This document shows positions 28,992 to 39,355 of a DNA stretch of 64,000 bases, piece after piece. This DNA is from Pseudomonadota bacterium (GTDB taxonomy: Bacteria > Desulfobacterota > Desulfobacteria > Desulfobacterales > Desulfolunaceae), in the NCBI GenBank assembly GCA_018818835.1, contig JAHIRD010000106.1, positions 18,048-82,047 of the forward strand. The letters are read 5' to 3'. The notes under the pieces are model-generated. The model was not told the DNA's origin. It saw nothing but the letters and a program-made list of their open reading frames with translations, and searched no databases. The translations under genes were made by a program, and so were the position numbers. Numbering within the stretch: the first letter of the stretch is position 1; each line of letters opens with the position of its first letter.

Positions 28992-29210
28992 ATGAAACGA
29001 GAGACTGTCCGTGCGATGAAAGATATGGCGTATTACAGCAGTCTCGGGCTTCAGGTGGCACTTTCAATATTTATCGGCTTGTTTTTCGGACGATGGCTGG
29101 ATTCAACCTTCGGCACCTCACCTGTCCTGATGATGGTTTTTTTGGGATTCGGTATTGCCGCAGGATTTCGAAATATCCTCCTGGCGCTAAAGAAAAGCAA
29201 GACAATGTAG
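28992..29210 (+). CDS. atpZ: F0F1 ATP synthase-associated small membrane protein AtpZ
   Basis: 72 residues with two membrane helices (~15-35 and ~45-65) and a short loop DSTFGTSP. GLQVALSIFIGLFFGRWLD is the AtpI/AtpZ-family signature with the conserved GxxxGxxxD. It heads the F0 operon. In other bacteria AtpZ/AtpI proteins are linked to Mg/Ca uptake or c-ring assembly. AAGGAA precedes the ATG; the frame extends left without support. Confidence 0.85.
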   Translation: MKRETVRAMKDMAYYSSLGLQVALSIFIGLFFGRWLDSTFGTSPVLMMVFLGFGIAAGFRNILLALKKSKTM

Positions 29211-29224
29211 GGTAAGGAATTCTC

Positions 29225-29614
29225 ATGTTCAGCGTACAACAACGCATTCTGGAATTTGTCACAAAAAGCAACTGGTTTATCTTTGCGGTGAGCAGCGTGC
29301 TTGCCCTGGTGAACATGGAGCTTGATTTTGCCTTGGGGATCTTGACCGGTGGGCTGATTGTGACATTGAATTTCCATCTTCTTGCACGGACATTGAAAAA
29401 ATCCTTTTCCCCCAGTCACTTGTCCTCGCACAATGTGATTCTTGCCAAGTATTATATCCGCTTTGCACTGAGCGGTTTTTTGATTTTTGGTCTTATTTCG
29501 AGGCATGTTGTTGATCCGCTGGGGCTTTTGCTGGGGCTTTCAGTTGTGGTTGTAAGCATCACACTCGCAACGATGTGTGAACTAACGAAACATCTTTTCA
29601 GGGAGGCAGTATAG
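29225..29614 (+). CDS. atpI: ATP synthase subunit I
   Basis: 129 residues with four hydrophobic segments (~16-32, 36-55, 75-92, 95-115), a short polytopic protein of the ATP-synt_I family that helps assemble the c-ring. Immediately upstream of atpB (2-base gap) and 14 bases after atpZ. Sequence similarity in this family is low, so the call rests largely on position, length and topology. Confidence 0.8.
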   Translation: MFSVQQRILEFVTKSNWFIFAVSSVLALVNMELDFALGILTGGLIVTLNFHLLARTLKKSFSPSHLSSHNVILAKYYIRFALSGFLIFGLISRHVVDPLGLLLGLSVVVVSITLATMCELTKHLFREAV

Positions 29615-29616
29615 GG

Positions 29617-30309
29617 ATGAAACATCCGTTTATGTTCTTGGTCGATTTATTTGATGTCAATGGTAGTCTTTATCATTATTCCCATTTATACAAACAGGTG
29701 CCTTATACCTGGTTGATCATGATCATTCTGATCGGTCTGGGTGCCCTTGCAACCAAAAAAATCTCTCTGGTCCCCTCAAAAGGGCAGAATGTGTTCGAGC
29801 TTCTGATCTCGGGACTTGAAGAATTCATGGTGGATATCGTGGGTGAAGAAGGTCGGTGGTTTCTTCCCCTTGCCGCCACGATTTTTATTTTTATTTTTGT
29901 CAGCAACCTTTCAGGACTTATTCCGGGTTTCTTTCCTCCCACGGCAAGTATCAACACCAACCTTGGATGTGCTCTGGTTGTTTTCATCTTTACGCACTAT
30001 CTGGGTGTGAAACATCATGGTGCCCATTATGTCAAACACTTCATGGGGCCGGTCTGGTGGATGGTTCCGCTGATCATGCCCATTGAAATCATCGGCCACT
30101 TGGCCCGCGTTCTGTCCCTGACATTCAGGCTTTTCGGAAACATGGCCGGTCATGAGCTGGTTCTGATGATTCTGTTCACCCTGGCAGGCGCTTATTTTGC
30201 GCCCCTGCCCATTATGGCTCTGGGTATTTTCGTGGCCTTTGTTCAGGCCTTTGTTTTCTTTTTGCTTTCGATTATTTATTTTTCAGGATCCATTGAGCAC
30301 GCTCATTAG
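29617..30309 (+). CDS. atpB: ATP synthase F0 subunit a
   Basis: 230-residue polytopic membrane protein forming the proton/sodium half-channels. The essential arginine lies in LARVLSLTFRLFGNMAGHEL, the most conserved part of subunit a. Further conserved: EFMVDIVGEEGRWFLPLAAT, NLSGLIPGFFPPTASINTNL. About six helices. No F1 genes and no atpF are present nearby, so F0 (a, c) is separated from F1. Confidence 0.95.
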   Translation: MKHPFMFLVDLFDVNGSLYHYSHLYKQVPYTWLIMIILIGLGALATKKISLVPSKGQNVFELLISGLEEFMVDIVGEEGRWFLPLAATIFIFIFVSNLSGLIPGFFPPTASINTNLGCALVVFIFTHYLGVKHHGAHYVKHFMGPVWWMVPLIMPIEIIGHLARVLSLTFRLFGNMAGHELVLMILFTLAGAYFAPLPIMALGIFVAFVQAFVFFLLSIIYFSGSIEHAH

Positions 30310-30410
30310 GATCTTTGAAAACAAAGATATTTAAGGATTCACAGTGCATGGCTTTAGATAATTATGGGATATTGGAAGAAGCCAAGTAAATAACTTATAT
30401 TTATTCATGA

Positions 30411-30701
<291 letters not shown>

Positions 30702-30728
30702 AATTTAGGGTTTTTCAAGAACGATTTT

Positions 30729-30767
30729 AAGGGTCATGCTTTTTTACAAGGCATGGCCCTTTTTTTT
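30729..30767 (+). terminator. Rho-independent terminator after atpE
   Basis: 11-bp stem AAGGGTCATGC / GCATGGCCCTT (one T-G pair), loop TTTTTTACAAG, followed by a run of T; 27 bases after the atpE stop. Ends the atpZ-I-B-E operon. Confidence 0.9.
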
Positions 30768-30781
30768 GGGGAAAAGGGTTT

Positions 30782-30808
30782 TTGGTGGACTGGGTGGACG
30801 GAGTGGAC
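30782..30808 (-). repeat. 9-nt tandem repeat array (reverse orientation)
   Basis: Three 9-base units of the type nnnGTGGAC (TTGGTGGAC, TGGGTGGAC, GGAGTGGAC). The reverse complement resembles the array at 24475-24512; both start right after a terminator. Confidence 0.7.
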
Positions 30809-30941
30809 AAAAAGGGGCTTGACCCTTTGGGTCTTCACGATTATAGTAATGCTGTCATATTTTCGCCTGATTCCCATGTAATAAAGTCGGTTTAAGTTGT
30901 TATTTCAGAACGATTTGTCTGTATTTAAGGAGATCGTATTC

Positions 30942-31688
30942 ATGCCTTACCTGAGGTTGATGTACGGAAGTAAATTTATTGATCAGTATGCCATCGAATT
31001 CGGTAGCCCATTGACCATCGGCCGCAAGGATACGAACCATATCGTGATAAACAATCTTGCGGTATCCGGTATGCATGCCCGAATCGAATCCAACAAGGAC
31101 GGAATTTTTCTTATCGATCTTGAAAGCAAAAACGGGACATTTGTCAATGGAAAAACAACCATTAAATGCCAGTTGAAAGATGGTGATGAGATTGTCGTCG
31201 GTAAACACAAAATGTTTTATTCCGAAGCCGAAGGAGGGAAACGGACCTCCAGTATGACGTCGGCCATAGCACCCTCAGCCAATGGTCTGGATGAGACCAT
31301 GGTCCTGGATACGAGCAAACATCGGGCCATGATTTCCAGTATTCTGACTGGGGCTGTTCCGGGGAAGGGTGGAAAACGAAAATCTCCAATTCCAGTGCTT
31401 CTTTATATGAAGGGCGGAAGCGGTAAGGTGGTTCTTCGTAATAAATTCACCCGGATCGGGAAGGAAAAGTCTAATGATATCGTGGCCAAAGGGCTGTTTG
31501 TCGGAGCCAGGGCCGCAACGGTCACCAAGCGGAATGATGGCTATTATGTGACACATATGAACGGTCTGTCCCGAACCCGGATCAACGGGAAAAAGATAAA
31601 TACAGCCCAGAAACTGGAACATGGAGATATCCTGTCCTTGGGAACGCTTAGAATGAAATTCCTGTCAAAACCCAAAAAGGCATCATGA
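30942..31688 (+). CDS. Tandem FHA-domain protein
   Basis: 248 residues, cytoplasmic. First FHA domain ~5-100 is canonical: LTIGRKDTNHIVI, LAVSGMHARIE, LIDLESKNGTFVNGK (the GR, SxxH and NG phosphothreonine-binding residues). A linker of ~50 residues leads to a second, degenerate FHA fold (~150-245: FTRIGKEKSNDIV, TRINGKKI, LEHGDILSLGTLRMKF) that lacks the SxxH. AAGGAG precedes the ATG at 30942, which settles the start. A phosphopeptide-binding adaptor; no kinase gene is adjacent. It converges on uvrA, 11 bases away. Confidence 0.88.
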   Translation: MPYLRLMYGSKFIDQYAIEFGSPLTIGRKDTNHIVINNLAVSGMHARIESNKDGIFLIDLESKNGTFVNGKTTIKCQLKDGDEIVVGKHKMFYSEAEGGKRTSSMTSAIAPSANGLDETMVLDTSKHRAMISSILTGAVPGKGGKRKSPIPVLLYMKGGSGKVVLRNKFTRIGKEKSNDIVAKGLFVGARAATVTKRNDGYYVTHMNGLSRTRINGKKINTAQKLEHGDILSLGTLRMKFLSKPKKAS

Positions 31689-31699
31689 TCTTCAGCGAG

Positions 31700-34537
31700 T
31701 TATACGAACAGGTGTTTCAGGAAATGTCCGGTATGGGATGCCGCACATCGAATAATGGTTTCAGGTGCTCCCATGGCCACAATATAGCCCCCTTCATCCC
31801 CCCCCTCGGGGCCGATATCAATGATATGATCGGCACACTTGATAACATCCAGATTATGCTCGATGACAATAACCGTATTCCCCGCATCCACAAGTCTGTT
31901 CAAAACAGACAGTAGTTTTCTGATGTCTTCGGTGTGAAGGCCTGTGGTGGGTTCATCTAAAATATAAACGGTTCGGCCCGTGTCTTTTTTCCCCAGTTCC
32001 TTGGCCAGCTTGATACGTTGGGCTTCTCCTCCTGAAAGTGTGGTGGCGGGCTGGCCCAGATGGATATACCCCATACCCACGTCCTTGAGGGTTTCGAGTT
32101 TCTCACGGATGGCGCTGATGGGGGCGAAAAAAGAAAGGGCCTGGTTCACCGTCATATCCAGAACATCCGCAATGGTTTTCCCCTTGTACCTGATTTCCAG
32201 AGTCTCCCTGTTGTACCGTTTCCCCCGGCAGACATCGCACGGGACATAGACATCCGGAAGAAAGTGCATTTCAATCTTGATGATGCCGTCACCGGTGCAG
32301 GCCTCACATCGACCTCCCTTGACATTGAAGCTGAATCGACCGGCTTTGAAACCCCGGGCCCGGGAGTCCTGGGTTTTTGAAAACAGATCACGGATAAAGG
32401 AAAAGATACCGGTATAGGTTGCCGGGTTGGAACGGGGTGTTTTGCCGATGGGGGACTGGTCAATGTCAATGACCTTGTCAATCCGTTCGATTCCCGTGAT
32501 CCTGTCATGGGCTCCTGCTGTGATTTTGGCTTGGTAAAGATGCTGGGCCAGGACCCGATAAAGCGTCATCAGGATCAGTGAGGATTTCCCCGAGCCGGAG
32601 ACACCGGTGACACAGGTAAAGCAACCCGTAGGAAAAGCCACATCAATGCCTTTGAGGTTGTTTTCCCGTGCCCCGTAAAGTGTGATGTCACCTTTGTCTG
32701 TGGGCCGTCTGTTTTCGGGAATGTGAATTTTTTTTCTCCCGGAAAAATATTGGCCGGTCAGGGATCGTTCATCCACAAGCAGTTTATCCGGTTTGCCTGA
32801 AAATATCACCTCGCCCCCATGAACACCGGCACCGGGCCCCATATCTATGACGTAGTCCGATGAAAGAATGGTTTCCTCGTCATGTTCAACAACCAGCACT
32901 GTGTTTCCAAGATCCCGGATTTGTTTGAGGGTGGAAAGGAGCCTGAGATTATCACGCTGGTGAAGTCCGATGCTGGGCTCATCAAGCACATAAAGGACCC
33001 CGCTTAGTTTGGAGCCGATCTGGGTCGCAAGACGGATACGCTGGTTTTCACCCCCGGATAGTGTCCCGGCTGGCCGGTCCAGGGTCAGGTATTTTAATCC
33101 AACATTCTGGAGAAAGCTCAGTCGATTTTTGATTTCCGCCAGGATCGTCTCTGAAATAGCCAGTTTTTTTCCTGAAAGATGGAGTTCCTGCATAAAAGAA
33201 ATGGCATGCGAGATGGGTAGGGCCGTAAACTCGGGAAGGGTGAGGCCACCGACATGGACCGAACGTCCGGCAGAATTCAGACGGGTTCCATGGCATTGGG
33301 GGCAGGGCCTGAAACTGATGAACTGCCTTATATCATCCCTGGATCTGGCAGCGGCTTCCTCCTTTAAGCGTTTTTCAAGGCCCGTGATGATGCCTTCATA
33401 CACTTTTTTATAGGTGACCCTTCGGCCGTCCCTCTCAAAATAAAAGGGTATTTCCTCATCTCCGGAACCGTGCATGATCAGCGCCTTGAAGCTGTCAGGA
33501 AGGTCTTTGTAGGGCGTGTTCATGTTTACCTGATAGTGTGAGGTCAGGGCATCAAGAAATTCGAAGAATTGCATGGATTCCCGATTGGACCAGGGAACAA
33601 CAGCTCCTTCACGTAAGGAGAGTTCGGGGTTGGGAACCAGAAGATCCGGGTCAAAATCCGTTGTTGTGCCTAATCCTTCACAGGCTGAACAGGCACCCTG
33701 GTGGGAGTTGAACGAAAAACTGGCAGGGCTCAGATCAGGGAAAGGCTCTCCGCAATCAGGACAGGCGGCTTTTTCAGAGAAGGATAACTCACGCACTGGG
33801 GCATGGGTTTCATGGTCAAGAATGGAAACCATTGCAAATCCCAGGGACTGGGCCAGGGCCAGTTCAAGGGAATCGGCCAGTCTGTTCTGGATGGAGTCCT
33901 TGACAACCAGGCGATCAATGATCAGATCCACCGGAAGTTTGAATAACTTGTCCGGATCCTTGATATCATCAATTTCAATCATCCGGTCCTTTTGTCTCAG
34001 GCGGGTAAATCCGTTTTTCTTAAGCCCCTTGAGGTGTTTTTCAGGGTCTTGTATGTCATTTGCCTTGATGGGGGAAAGGATGATGATTCTGGTGCCTTCC
34101 GGCAGGGTCAAAACCTGATCGATAATCTGATCCAAGGCTTGGGAAAGGATTTCCGTGCCGCACAGATGGCAATGGGGGGTTCCGACCCGTGCATACAAAA
34201 GCCGAAGATAATCATAGATTTCTGTCACGGTTCCCACGGTTGACCGGGGATTGTGGCTGACGGATTTTTGCTCGATGGCAATGGCAGGAGACAGTCCGTC
34301 AATGGAATCCACATCGGGTTTTTCCATGCGCCCTAAAAATTGACGGGCGTAAGTGGACAGCGATTCCACATAACGGCGCTGGCCTTCGGCATAGAGCGTG
34401 TCAAAGGCCAGTGACGATTTACCTGATCCTGAAAGACCGGTAATAACAACCAGTTTGTTCCGTGGAAACGAAAGATCAATATTTTTAAGGTTATGCTGCC
34501 GCGCTCCTCGGATAACGATCTTATCTGAAAAATTCAT
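31700..34537 (-). CDS. uvrA: Excinuclease ABC subunit A
   Basis: DNA-damage recognition ATPase of nucleotide-excision repair, 945 residues. Two ABC modules: Walker [21 protein letters not shown] and [12 protein letters not shown]; signatures [17 protein letters not shown] and [16 protein letters not shown]; Walker [11 protein letters not shown] and [10 protein letters not shown]. Zinc-finger cysteines CPDCGEPF...CSACEGLG and CEACTGDG...CDVCRGKRY. Start chosen at 34537 for fit to UvrA N-termini ([20 protein letters not shown]); the frame reaches 34597. 7 bases after pdxA on the same strand, so probably co-transcribed. Confidence 0.97.
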   Translation of the reverse strand: MNFSDKIVIRGARQHNLKNIDLSFPRNKLVVITGLSGSGKSSLAFDTLYAEGQRRYVESLSTYARQFLGRMEKPDVDSIDGLSPAIAIEQKSVSHNPRSTVGTVTEIYDYLRLLYARVGTPHCHLCGTEILSQALDQIIDQVLTLPEGTRIIILSPIKANDIQDPEKHLKGLKKNGFTRLRQKDRMIEIDDIKDPDKLFKLPVDLIIDRLVVKDSIQNRLADSLELALAQSLGFAMVSILDHETHAPVRELSFSEKAACPDCGEPFPDLSPASFSFNSHQGACSACEGLGTTTDFDPDLLVPNPELSLREGAVVPWSNRESMQFFEFLDALTSHYQVNMNTPYKDLPDSFKALIMHGSGDEEIPFYFERDGRRVTYKKVYEGIITGLEKRLKEEAAARSRDDIRQFISFRPCPQCHGTRLNSAGRSVHVGGLTLPEFTALPISHAISFMQELHLSGKKLAISETILAEIKNRLSFLQNVGLKYLTLDRPAGTLSGGENQRIRLATQIGSKLSGVLYVLDEPSIGLHQRDNLRLLSTLKQIRDLGNTVLVVEHDEETILSSDYVIDMGPGAGVHGGEVIFSGKPDKLLVDERSLTGQYFSGRKKIHIPENRRPTDKGDITLYGARENNLKGIDVAFPTGCFTCVTGVSGSGKSSLILMTLYRVLAQHLYQAKITAGAHDRITGIERIDKVIDIDQSPIGKTPRSNPATYTGIFSFIRDLFSKTQDSRARGFKAGRFSFNVKGGRCEACTGDGIIKIEMHFLPDVYVPCDVCRGKRYNRETLEIRYKGKTIADVLDMTVNQALSFFAPISAIREKLETLKDVGMGYIHLGQPATTLSGGEAQRIKLAKELGKKDTGRTVYILDEPTTGLHTEDIRKLLSVLNRLVDAGNTVIVIEHNLDVIKCADHIIDIGPEGGDEGGYIVAMGAPETIIRCAASHTGHFLKHLFV

Positions 34538-34544
34538 ACCGTGT

Positions 34545-35555
34545 TCAAATACCTTTTTGGTTAAGGGCCTGGACCGATGCGAGTTTGATGGCTTCAATCA
34601 AACTTCCGGGATCGGCTTTACCTGTTCCTGCAATGTTGTAGGCTGTGCCATGGTCCACAGATGTTCGTATAATGGGAAGGCCCAGGGTGGTGTTTACACC
34701 GTCTTTGAAATGAATCATTTTAAAAGGAATGAGACCCTGATCGTGATACATGCAGACCACCACGTCATAAAGCCCTTCCAGGGCATGATAAAAAACCGTA
34801 TCAGGAGCCAGAGCATCACTGACATTATACCCTTCTTTTCTGGCCATGTCGATGGCCGGTTTGATGATGGTTCTTTCCTGGTCTCCAAAAAGACCCTCTT
34901 CTCCGGCATGGGGGTTAAGGGCGGCAACGGCAATACGGGGATTGGCAAGGCCGAATCGCTCTTTGAGAGCCGTTCCCGTGATCCGGATGGTATCAAGGAT
35001 TTTTTCCGGGCTAAGCATACCTGCCACCTCATGAAATGGAATGTGAATGGTGACAAGGACAACCGAAAGTCTGGTCCCGGCCATCATCATCACGTAGCGA
35101 TCAGACCCGGTCCGTGATGCAATGAGTTCCGTATGTCCGTGAAATTCAGACCCGGATTGTTTCATGGAGACTTTGTTGATGGGGCACGTCACCATGGCGT
35201 GAATTTTCCCTGCAAGGGCCAGATCCGTGGCCTCCTTAATATAACCTACCATGGCTTTTCCTGTCCGGACCGTGGGCTTGCCAGGGACAAGTACCCCTGC
35301 ATCCAGATCGGATAAGGTGAGGATATCCACGCATTCTTTGGAAAAACAACAGTGTTCCATGGTTGTGACCGGGTTCAGTGAAAGGTTCGAAGTCACATAC
35401 GTTTTTGCATGCTCAAGAATGCTCAAATCACCAAGGATCACAGGACGACAGCAGGCATGAACTTCCTTAATGGCCAATGCTTTGAGAAGGATTTCAGGGC
35501 CGATGCCCACGGGATCACCCATGGTAATGCCGATGATCGGTAATGTATGTTTCAT
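34545..35555 (-). CDS. pdxA: 4-hydroxythreonine-4-phosphate dehydrogenase
   Basis: Enzyme of pyridoxal-phosphate synthesis (DXP-dependent route), NAD-dependent, metal-bound. 336 residues from the ATG at 35555 with AAAGGA upstream. Motifs: IIGITMGDPVGIGPEILLKA, TCPINKVSMKQSG, FHGHTELIA, LNPHAGEEGLFGDQE, MYHDQGLIPFKM and TSVDHGTAYNIAG, with metal-site histidines. A close relative, PdxA2-type dehydrogenase, is possible but less likely given full conservation. Confidence 0.95.
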   Translation of the reverse strand: MKHTLPIIGITMGDPVGIGPEILLKALAIKEVHACCRPVILGDLSILEHAKTYVTSNLSLNPVTTMEHCCFSKECVDILTLSDLDAGVLVPGKPTVRTGKAMVGYIKEATDLALAGKIHAMVTCPINKVSMKQSGSEFHGHTELIASRTGSDRYVMMMAGTRLSVVLVTIHIPFHEVAGMLSPEKILDTIRITGTALKERFGLANPRIAVAALNPHAGEEGLFGDQERTIIKPAIDMARKEGYNVSDALAPDTVFYHALEGLYDVVVCMYHDQGLIPFKMIHFKDGVNTTLGLPIIRTSVDHGTAYNIAGTGKADPGSLIEAIKLASVQALNQKGI

Positions 35556-35600
35556 AATAGGGTCCTTTGTATGGCGTTGATTATAAGTGATGGCGTTGCC

Positions 35601-35632
35601 ATCCATCTGTCGATTTTTTACGAGCCCATCAT
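35601..35632 (-). repeat. Solo end of the dispersed MITE-like repeat
   Basis: ATCTGTCGATTTTTTACGAG followed by CCCATC, the reverse orientation of the repeat end at 22294-22334. It lies just upstream of pdxA, outside its ribosome site. Confidence 0.65.
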
Positions 35633-36223
35633 AATTGGCGGTTATGTTTTAGCGGAATGTATAATTGATCGAATCATAGCAATCAAGCGTTTAAAAAAGA
35701 ATAAAAAATAAAAAATTCTTTAAAAAAATATTGACAATGGCCAATGTTACACCGGAGTAGGGTGGAAAAATATCTTTGGTCCGGGGTGCTTGAATTTGGA
35801 AAATAGAAGATAATCAAAGAAAATGGAAGAAAATTAGAGATTGTATCTTTGGGGAACATTCACGGTATTTCCGCGAATCTCCTTAAAAATACTTGTGATA
35901 ATTCTTATGTGAAAATAGGTTGTATTTAGAAAAGGTTGGGTGGGATTATTTAATAATATCAATTTAATTTAATATGTTAGCATTGTGTTTGAACCATGAT
36001 CACGTTGCGCAAAAAAAACAGATCTTCCGGCTTGACTCAAAAATGGCTTTGCCTTAAATAGAATCTCACATTGTTTAGAGCGCAATCGTAATAAATTTTC
36101 CGGCTCTGAAATCCTGAATAAACCGCAGTGTTTCGACGTATTAAAGAATTTTTATAATTTTTATAATTTTTTATTTTTTTATTTATAAATATAATCGTCT
36201 TTTTTTGATGAAGGTGTATTTTT
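35633..36223. other. AT-rich intergenic region ahead of a dnaA-like gene
   Basis: Nearly 600 bases without a credible gene. TTGACA occurs at 35731-35736 but no good -10 box follows at 16-18 bases. The segment 36147-36195 is 49 bases with no G or C. I looked for DnaA boxes (TTATCCACA and one-mismatch forms, both strands) and saw none, so it is not an obvious oriC although the AT-only tract could be an unwinding element or an UP-like promoter. Confidence 0.5.
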
Positions 36224-37588
36224 ATGGAATCTGTCTGGGCTGAAGTGAAAACATTAATAAAAGATCAAATTCCAGGACACAGTTTCAGGATGTGGATTGA
36301 TCCCATCGTTTTCAATCGGGGTGACGAGGCAAACATTTTCCTTAGTTGCCCCAATTATTTTTCAAAAAAGAGAGTTGAGGACCAGTACAGCACCCTTATC
36401 GAAAATGAAATACGTAAGCTTACCGGCACAGGCTGGGGCCTTGTGCTGGAAGTCAGCGCCCGGAGGGCTCTTTCTGACCGAAGCATGACCGCAGTGTCGC
36501 CGATACCCTGCCCAAAACAGATGGTTCTGCCCATGATAGGTCATCCGGTTATGCATACCGGCCGCATGCTCAGGGAAAACTATACATTTGACGAGTTTGT
36601 GGTTGGGAGTAATAATGATTTTGCCTATTCTGCGGCCCTTTCACTGGCCATGGCAGATCATTCAAGAAACAACACGCTTTTTTTAATATCCGGTACAGGT
36701 ATGGGGAAAAGCCATCTTTCCCAGGCCATCGGGCATTATATCACCAAGAAAAAACCGTCCGAGCGTGTGTATTACATCACAGCCGAAGATTTTACCAATG
36801 AGATGATCGGGTCGATCAAAAATAAGACAGCAGACCATTTTAAGGCAAAATACAGGAATCAATGTGATGTTCTTCTTCTTGAAGATATTCACTTTCTGAC
36901 CGGCAAAGAGCATACGCAGATTGAGTTGTCCATGACCCTTGATCACCTGTCAGAGTCGGGAAAGAAGATCATGTTCAGCAGTTGCTATCTTCCTTCGGAT
37001 ATACCCAAGATGAACGACCAGTTAAAATCGAGGTTCTCCTCCAGTGTGATTTCAAACATTGAAGCACCGGATTTTAAAACCCGGCTAAAAATTTTGAGAA
37101 AAAAAGCCCAGAGGGAAAACTATCATGTTCCAGATCATATTATCGAATACCTGGCAGGGGAGCTGACCGATGATGTTCGCCAGCTTGAAAGTGGTCTGGT
37201 GGGTGTGATTGCAAAATCATCCCTTTTGGGTGTGCCCATTGATTATGAGCTGGCGGAAAGCGTTGTACGGAATATATCGGTTAAAAAGAAGATGATCACC
37301 ATTGATCTTATTAAGAATACGGTGTCCAATGAATATGGTATCACCGTGGGTGAGATGGTGTCCAAGTCCAGGCGACAGGCTGTGGTTCGGCCCAGGCAGA
37401 TTGCCATTTATCTGTCACGGAAATTTACGGATCAAACTCTTCAGTCCATTGGAAAAAGCTTTAATAGGTACCATGCCACGGCCATGCATGCTGTGGGGTG
37501 TGTGGAAAAAAGTATGAGAGAAGAAGTCGCTGTTAAAAAACATATTGAGTATATTGCAAAAAAGCTGGAAGCAGGAACGATAAAATAG
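36224..37588 (+). CDS. DnaA-family replication initiator with divergent DNA-binding signature
   Basis: 454 residues with the full DnaA architecture. Domain I ~1-78 (SFRMWIDPIVF). AAA+ domain ~118-345: Walker A SGTGMGKSHLSQAIGHY, Walker B DVLLLEDIHFL, arginine-finger region MNDQLKSRFSSS, sensor-2 DDVRQLESGL. DNA-binding domain ~360-450: VVRPRQIAIYLSRKFTDQTL. The normally invariant GGRDHTTV recognition loop is NRYHATAM here (one residue shorter, Asp replaced by Tyr). GAAGGTG precedes the ATG. dnaN/recF are not adjacent. Likely a second DnaA-type protein and not the main initiator, unless the lineage uses this form. Confidence 0.85.
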   Translation: MESVWAEVKTLIKDQIPGHSFRMWIDPIVFNRGDEANIFLSCPNYFSKKRVEDQYSTLIENEIRKLTGTGWGLVLEVSARRALSDRSMTAVSPIPCPKQMVLPMIGHPVMHTGRMLRENYTFDEFVVGSNNDFAYSAALSLAMADHSRNNTLFLISGTGMGKSHLSQAIGHYITKKKPSERVYYITAEDFTNEMIGSIKNKTADHFKAKYRNQCDVLLLEDIHFLTGKEHTQIELSMTLDHLSESGKKIMFSSCYLPSDIPKMNDQLKSRFSSSVISNIEAPDFKTRLKILRKKAQRENYHVPDHIIEYLAGELTDDVRQLESGLVGVIAKSSLLGVPIDYELAESVVRNISVKKKMITIDLIKNTVSNEYGITVGEMVSKSRRQAVVRPRQIAIYLSRKFTDQTLQSIGKSFNRYHATAMHAVGCVEKSMREEVAVKKHIEYIAKKLEAGTIK

Positions 37589-37642
37589 TACACTATATCT
37601 AATGTGTTAACTGCTGTCGTCGTTTACAGGAGTGATTATATC

Positions 37643-37819
37643 ATGAATGAGAAATTGGCTTTTTGTAACCGCAAAACCTATGAAAATTTCGAAATGGCTT
37701 TAAAAGGTCTTGAAAGAGCAAGTGAAATCGCTGTTAAATTAGGGTTATACCCCTGTGAGGTGGATCGGCTGAGGGAGCAGGAACTCAAAGAGCTTCGTCA
37801 GCATTTCTCAAATCGGTGA
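37643..37819 (+). CDS. Small hypothetical protein downstream of the dnaA-like gene
   Basis: 58 residues, hydrophilic and helical with charged heptads (ALKGLERASEIAVKLGLY; VDRLREQELKELRQHF). AGGAG ~10 bases before the ATG at 37643 supports translation. No family recognised. Position 54 bases after the DnaA-like gene on the same strand suggests co-expression. Confidence 0.6.
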   Translation: MNEKLAFCNRKTYENFEMALKGLERASEIAVKLGLYPCEVDRLREQELKELRQHFSNR

Positions 37820-37940
37820 ATATGATAAGTCGATTTGTCCTTCTGTGCCTTAAATAATTTTTTTATGTACTGGTTCTCCATAGACTGACCCCGGCTATAC
37901 GCTGCGAAACACGGATTCTCGAACTGGATCACAGATCATA

Positions 37941-39320
37941 ATGCATATCTCAGCCCGCGTTTTTAAAAAATTACAGGCTATTACGGGAAAACCTTATTGT
38001 AAAATCGAAAAGGAAGATCTGGCGTGTTATGCCTATGATGCCATCACCCGAGATGTGTTCCCGGACGTGGTGGTTTTCCCTGAAAACACAGGTGAAGTAT
38101 CGGAGATATTGACCCTTGCATCCAGGGAAAAGATACCTGTGGTGCCTCGTGGAAGCGGGACAGGAACCACAGGGGGCTCACTGGCATTGTCCGGCGGTAT
38201 CGTTCTTGTTATGACTCGTATGAACCGGATCATTCATATTGATCGGGATAATTTTGTGGCACGAGTTGAGCCTGGTGTGATCACAGGAGACTTACACAAT
38301 GCCGTGGAAGCCGTGGGTCTGTTTTATCCACCGGACCCGTCCAGTGCATCATTTTCAACCCTGGGCGGCAATGTTGCCGAGTGTGCCGGTGGGCCCCGGG
38401 CGGTGAAGTATGGTGTAACCCGTGATTATGTTCTTGGGTTGACGGCTGTTCTTGCAACGGGAGAGGTGATCAAGACCGGGGTGCAAACAGCAAAAGGTGT
38501 GGTGGGCTATGATCTGACCCGGCTGATCATAGGCTCCGAAGGAACCCTTGCTGTGGTCACGGAAATGACATTGAAACTTCTGCCCTTGCCTGGTGCCGTG
38601 ATGACTGTCGCCGTGGTGTTTGACAGCATGGATAAGGCGGCGTTCACTGTCACCGAGATAATCCGGAGCGGAATTATTCCTCGATGCGTGGAGTATCTGG
38701 ACAAGGCATCCATCGCCTGTGTGCAAAGTTATGCGAATTTGGATCTTCCCATCGGTGCTGAGGCACTTTTGATCATCGAAACCGACGGAAGGCGTGACGC
38801 CGCTGAGTACGATCTTCGATGTTTGACTGAAATCTGCAGAAAAAATGATTGTATTCTGATCAAGACCGCTGAGTCTAAGGAAGAAAAAGACGCCTTATGG
38901 GCTGCCAGGAAAGCCGTGTCACCATCCCTTTATATGTATGGCCCGGATAAGATCAACGAGGATATTGTGGTTCCCCGAAGCCGGATTCCTGAGATGGTCA
39001 AAATGATTGAAACGTTGAGAAAGGATAGCGGACTCACCATGGTCAGTTTCGGCCATGCCGGAGACGGCAATATCCATGTGAACATCATGCTCGATAAAGG
39101 GAAAAAAGGGGATTTGGAAAAGGCGGAATACGTGGTGGACCGAATCTTTGACGAGACACTTTCCCTGGGTGGAACCCTGTCCGGTGAACATGGTGTCGGG
39201 ATTACAAAATTACCTTATATTTCAAAGGAAATCGGGCAGACCGAACGTTTGTTGATGCAACAGATTAAGACGGTTTTCGATCCGCATAATATCCTGAATC
39301 CGGGGAAAATCTTCGGTTAA
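37941..39320 (+). CDS. FAD-linked oxidase, glycolate oxidase/D-lactate dehydrogenase (GlcD type)
   Basis: 459-residue flavoprotein. FAD-binding PCMH domain ~30-220: VPRGSGTGTTGGSLALSGGI, VEPGVITGDLHNAVEAVG, FSTLGGNVAECAGGPRAVKY, GYDLTRLIIGSEGTLAVVTE. C-terminal cap domain ends with FGHAGDGNIHVNIM and SGEHGVG, the histidine-rich substrate site of 2-hydroxyacid dehydrogenases. Oxidises D-lactate or glycolate; the usual Fe-S partner (GlcF/LldF-like) is not adjacent. Substrate unproven. Confidence 0.9.
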   Translation: MHISARVFKKLQAITGKPYCKIEKEDLACYAYDAITRDVFPDVVVFPENTGEVSEILTLASREKIPVVPRGSGTGTTGGSLALSGGIVLVMTRMNRIIHIDRDNFVARVEPGVITGDLHNAVEAVGLFYPPDPSSASFSTLGGNVAECAGGPRAVKYGVTRDYVLGLTAVLATGEVIKTGVQTAKGVVGYDLTRLIIGSEGTLAVVTEMTLKLLPLPGAVMTVAVVFDSMDKAAFTVTEIIRSGIIPRCVEYLDKASIACVQSYANLDLPIGAEALLIIETDGRRDAAEYDLRCLTEICRKNDCILIKTAESKEEKDALWAARKAVSPSLYMYGPDKINEDIVVPRSRIPEMVKMIETLRKDSGLTMVSFGHAGDGNIHVNIMLDKGKKGDLEKAEYVVDRIFDETLSLGGTLSGEHGVGITKLPYISKEIGQTERLLMQQIKTVFDPHNILNPGKIFG

Positions 39321-39355
39321 GAATCCCCCGGGTCAGGATAAAGCAGGGTAAAAAT

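Noticed and set aside
35633..36223. A chromosomal replication origin next to the dnaA-like gene
   Set aside because: No DnaA boxes were seen and dnaN/recF/gidA neighbours are absent; only the AT-only tract argues for it.
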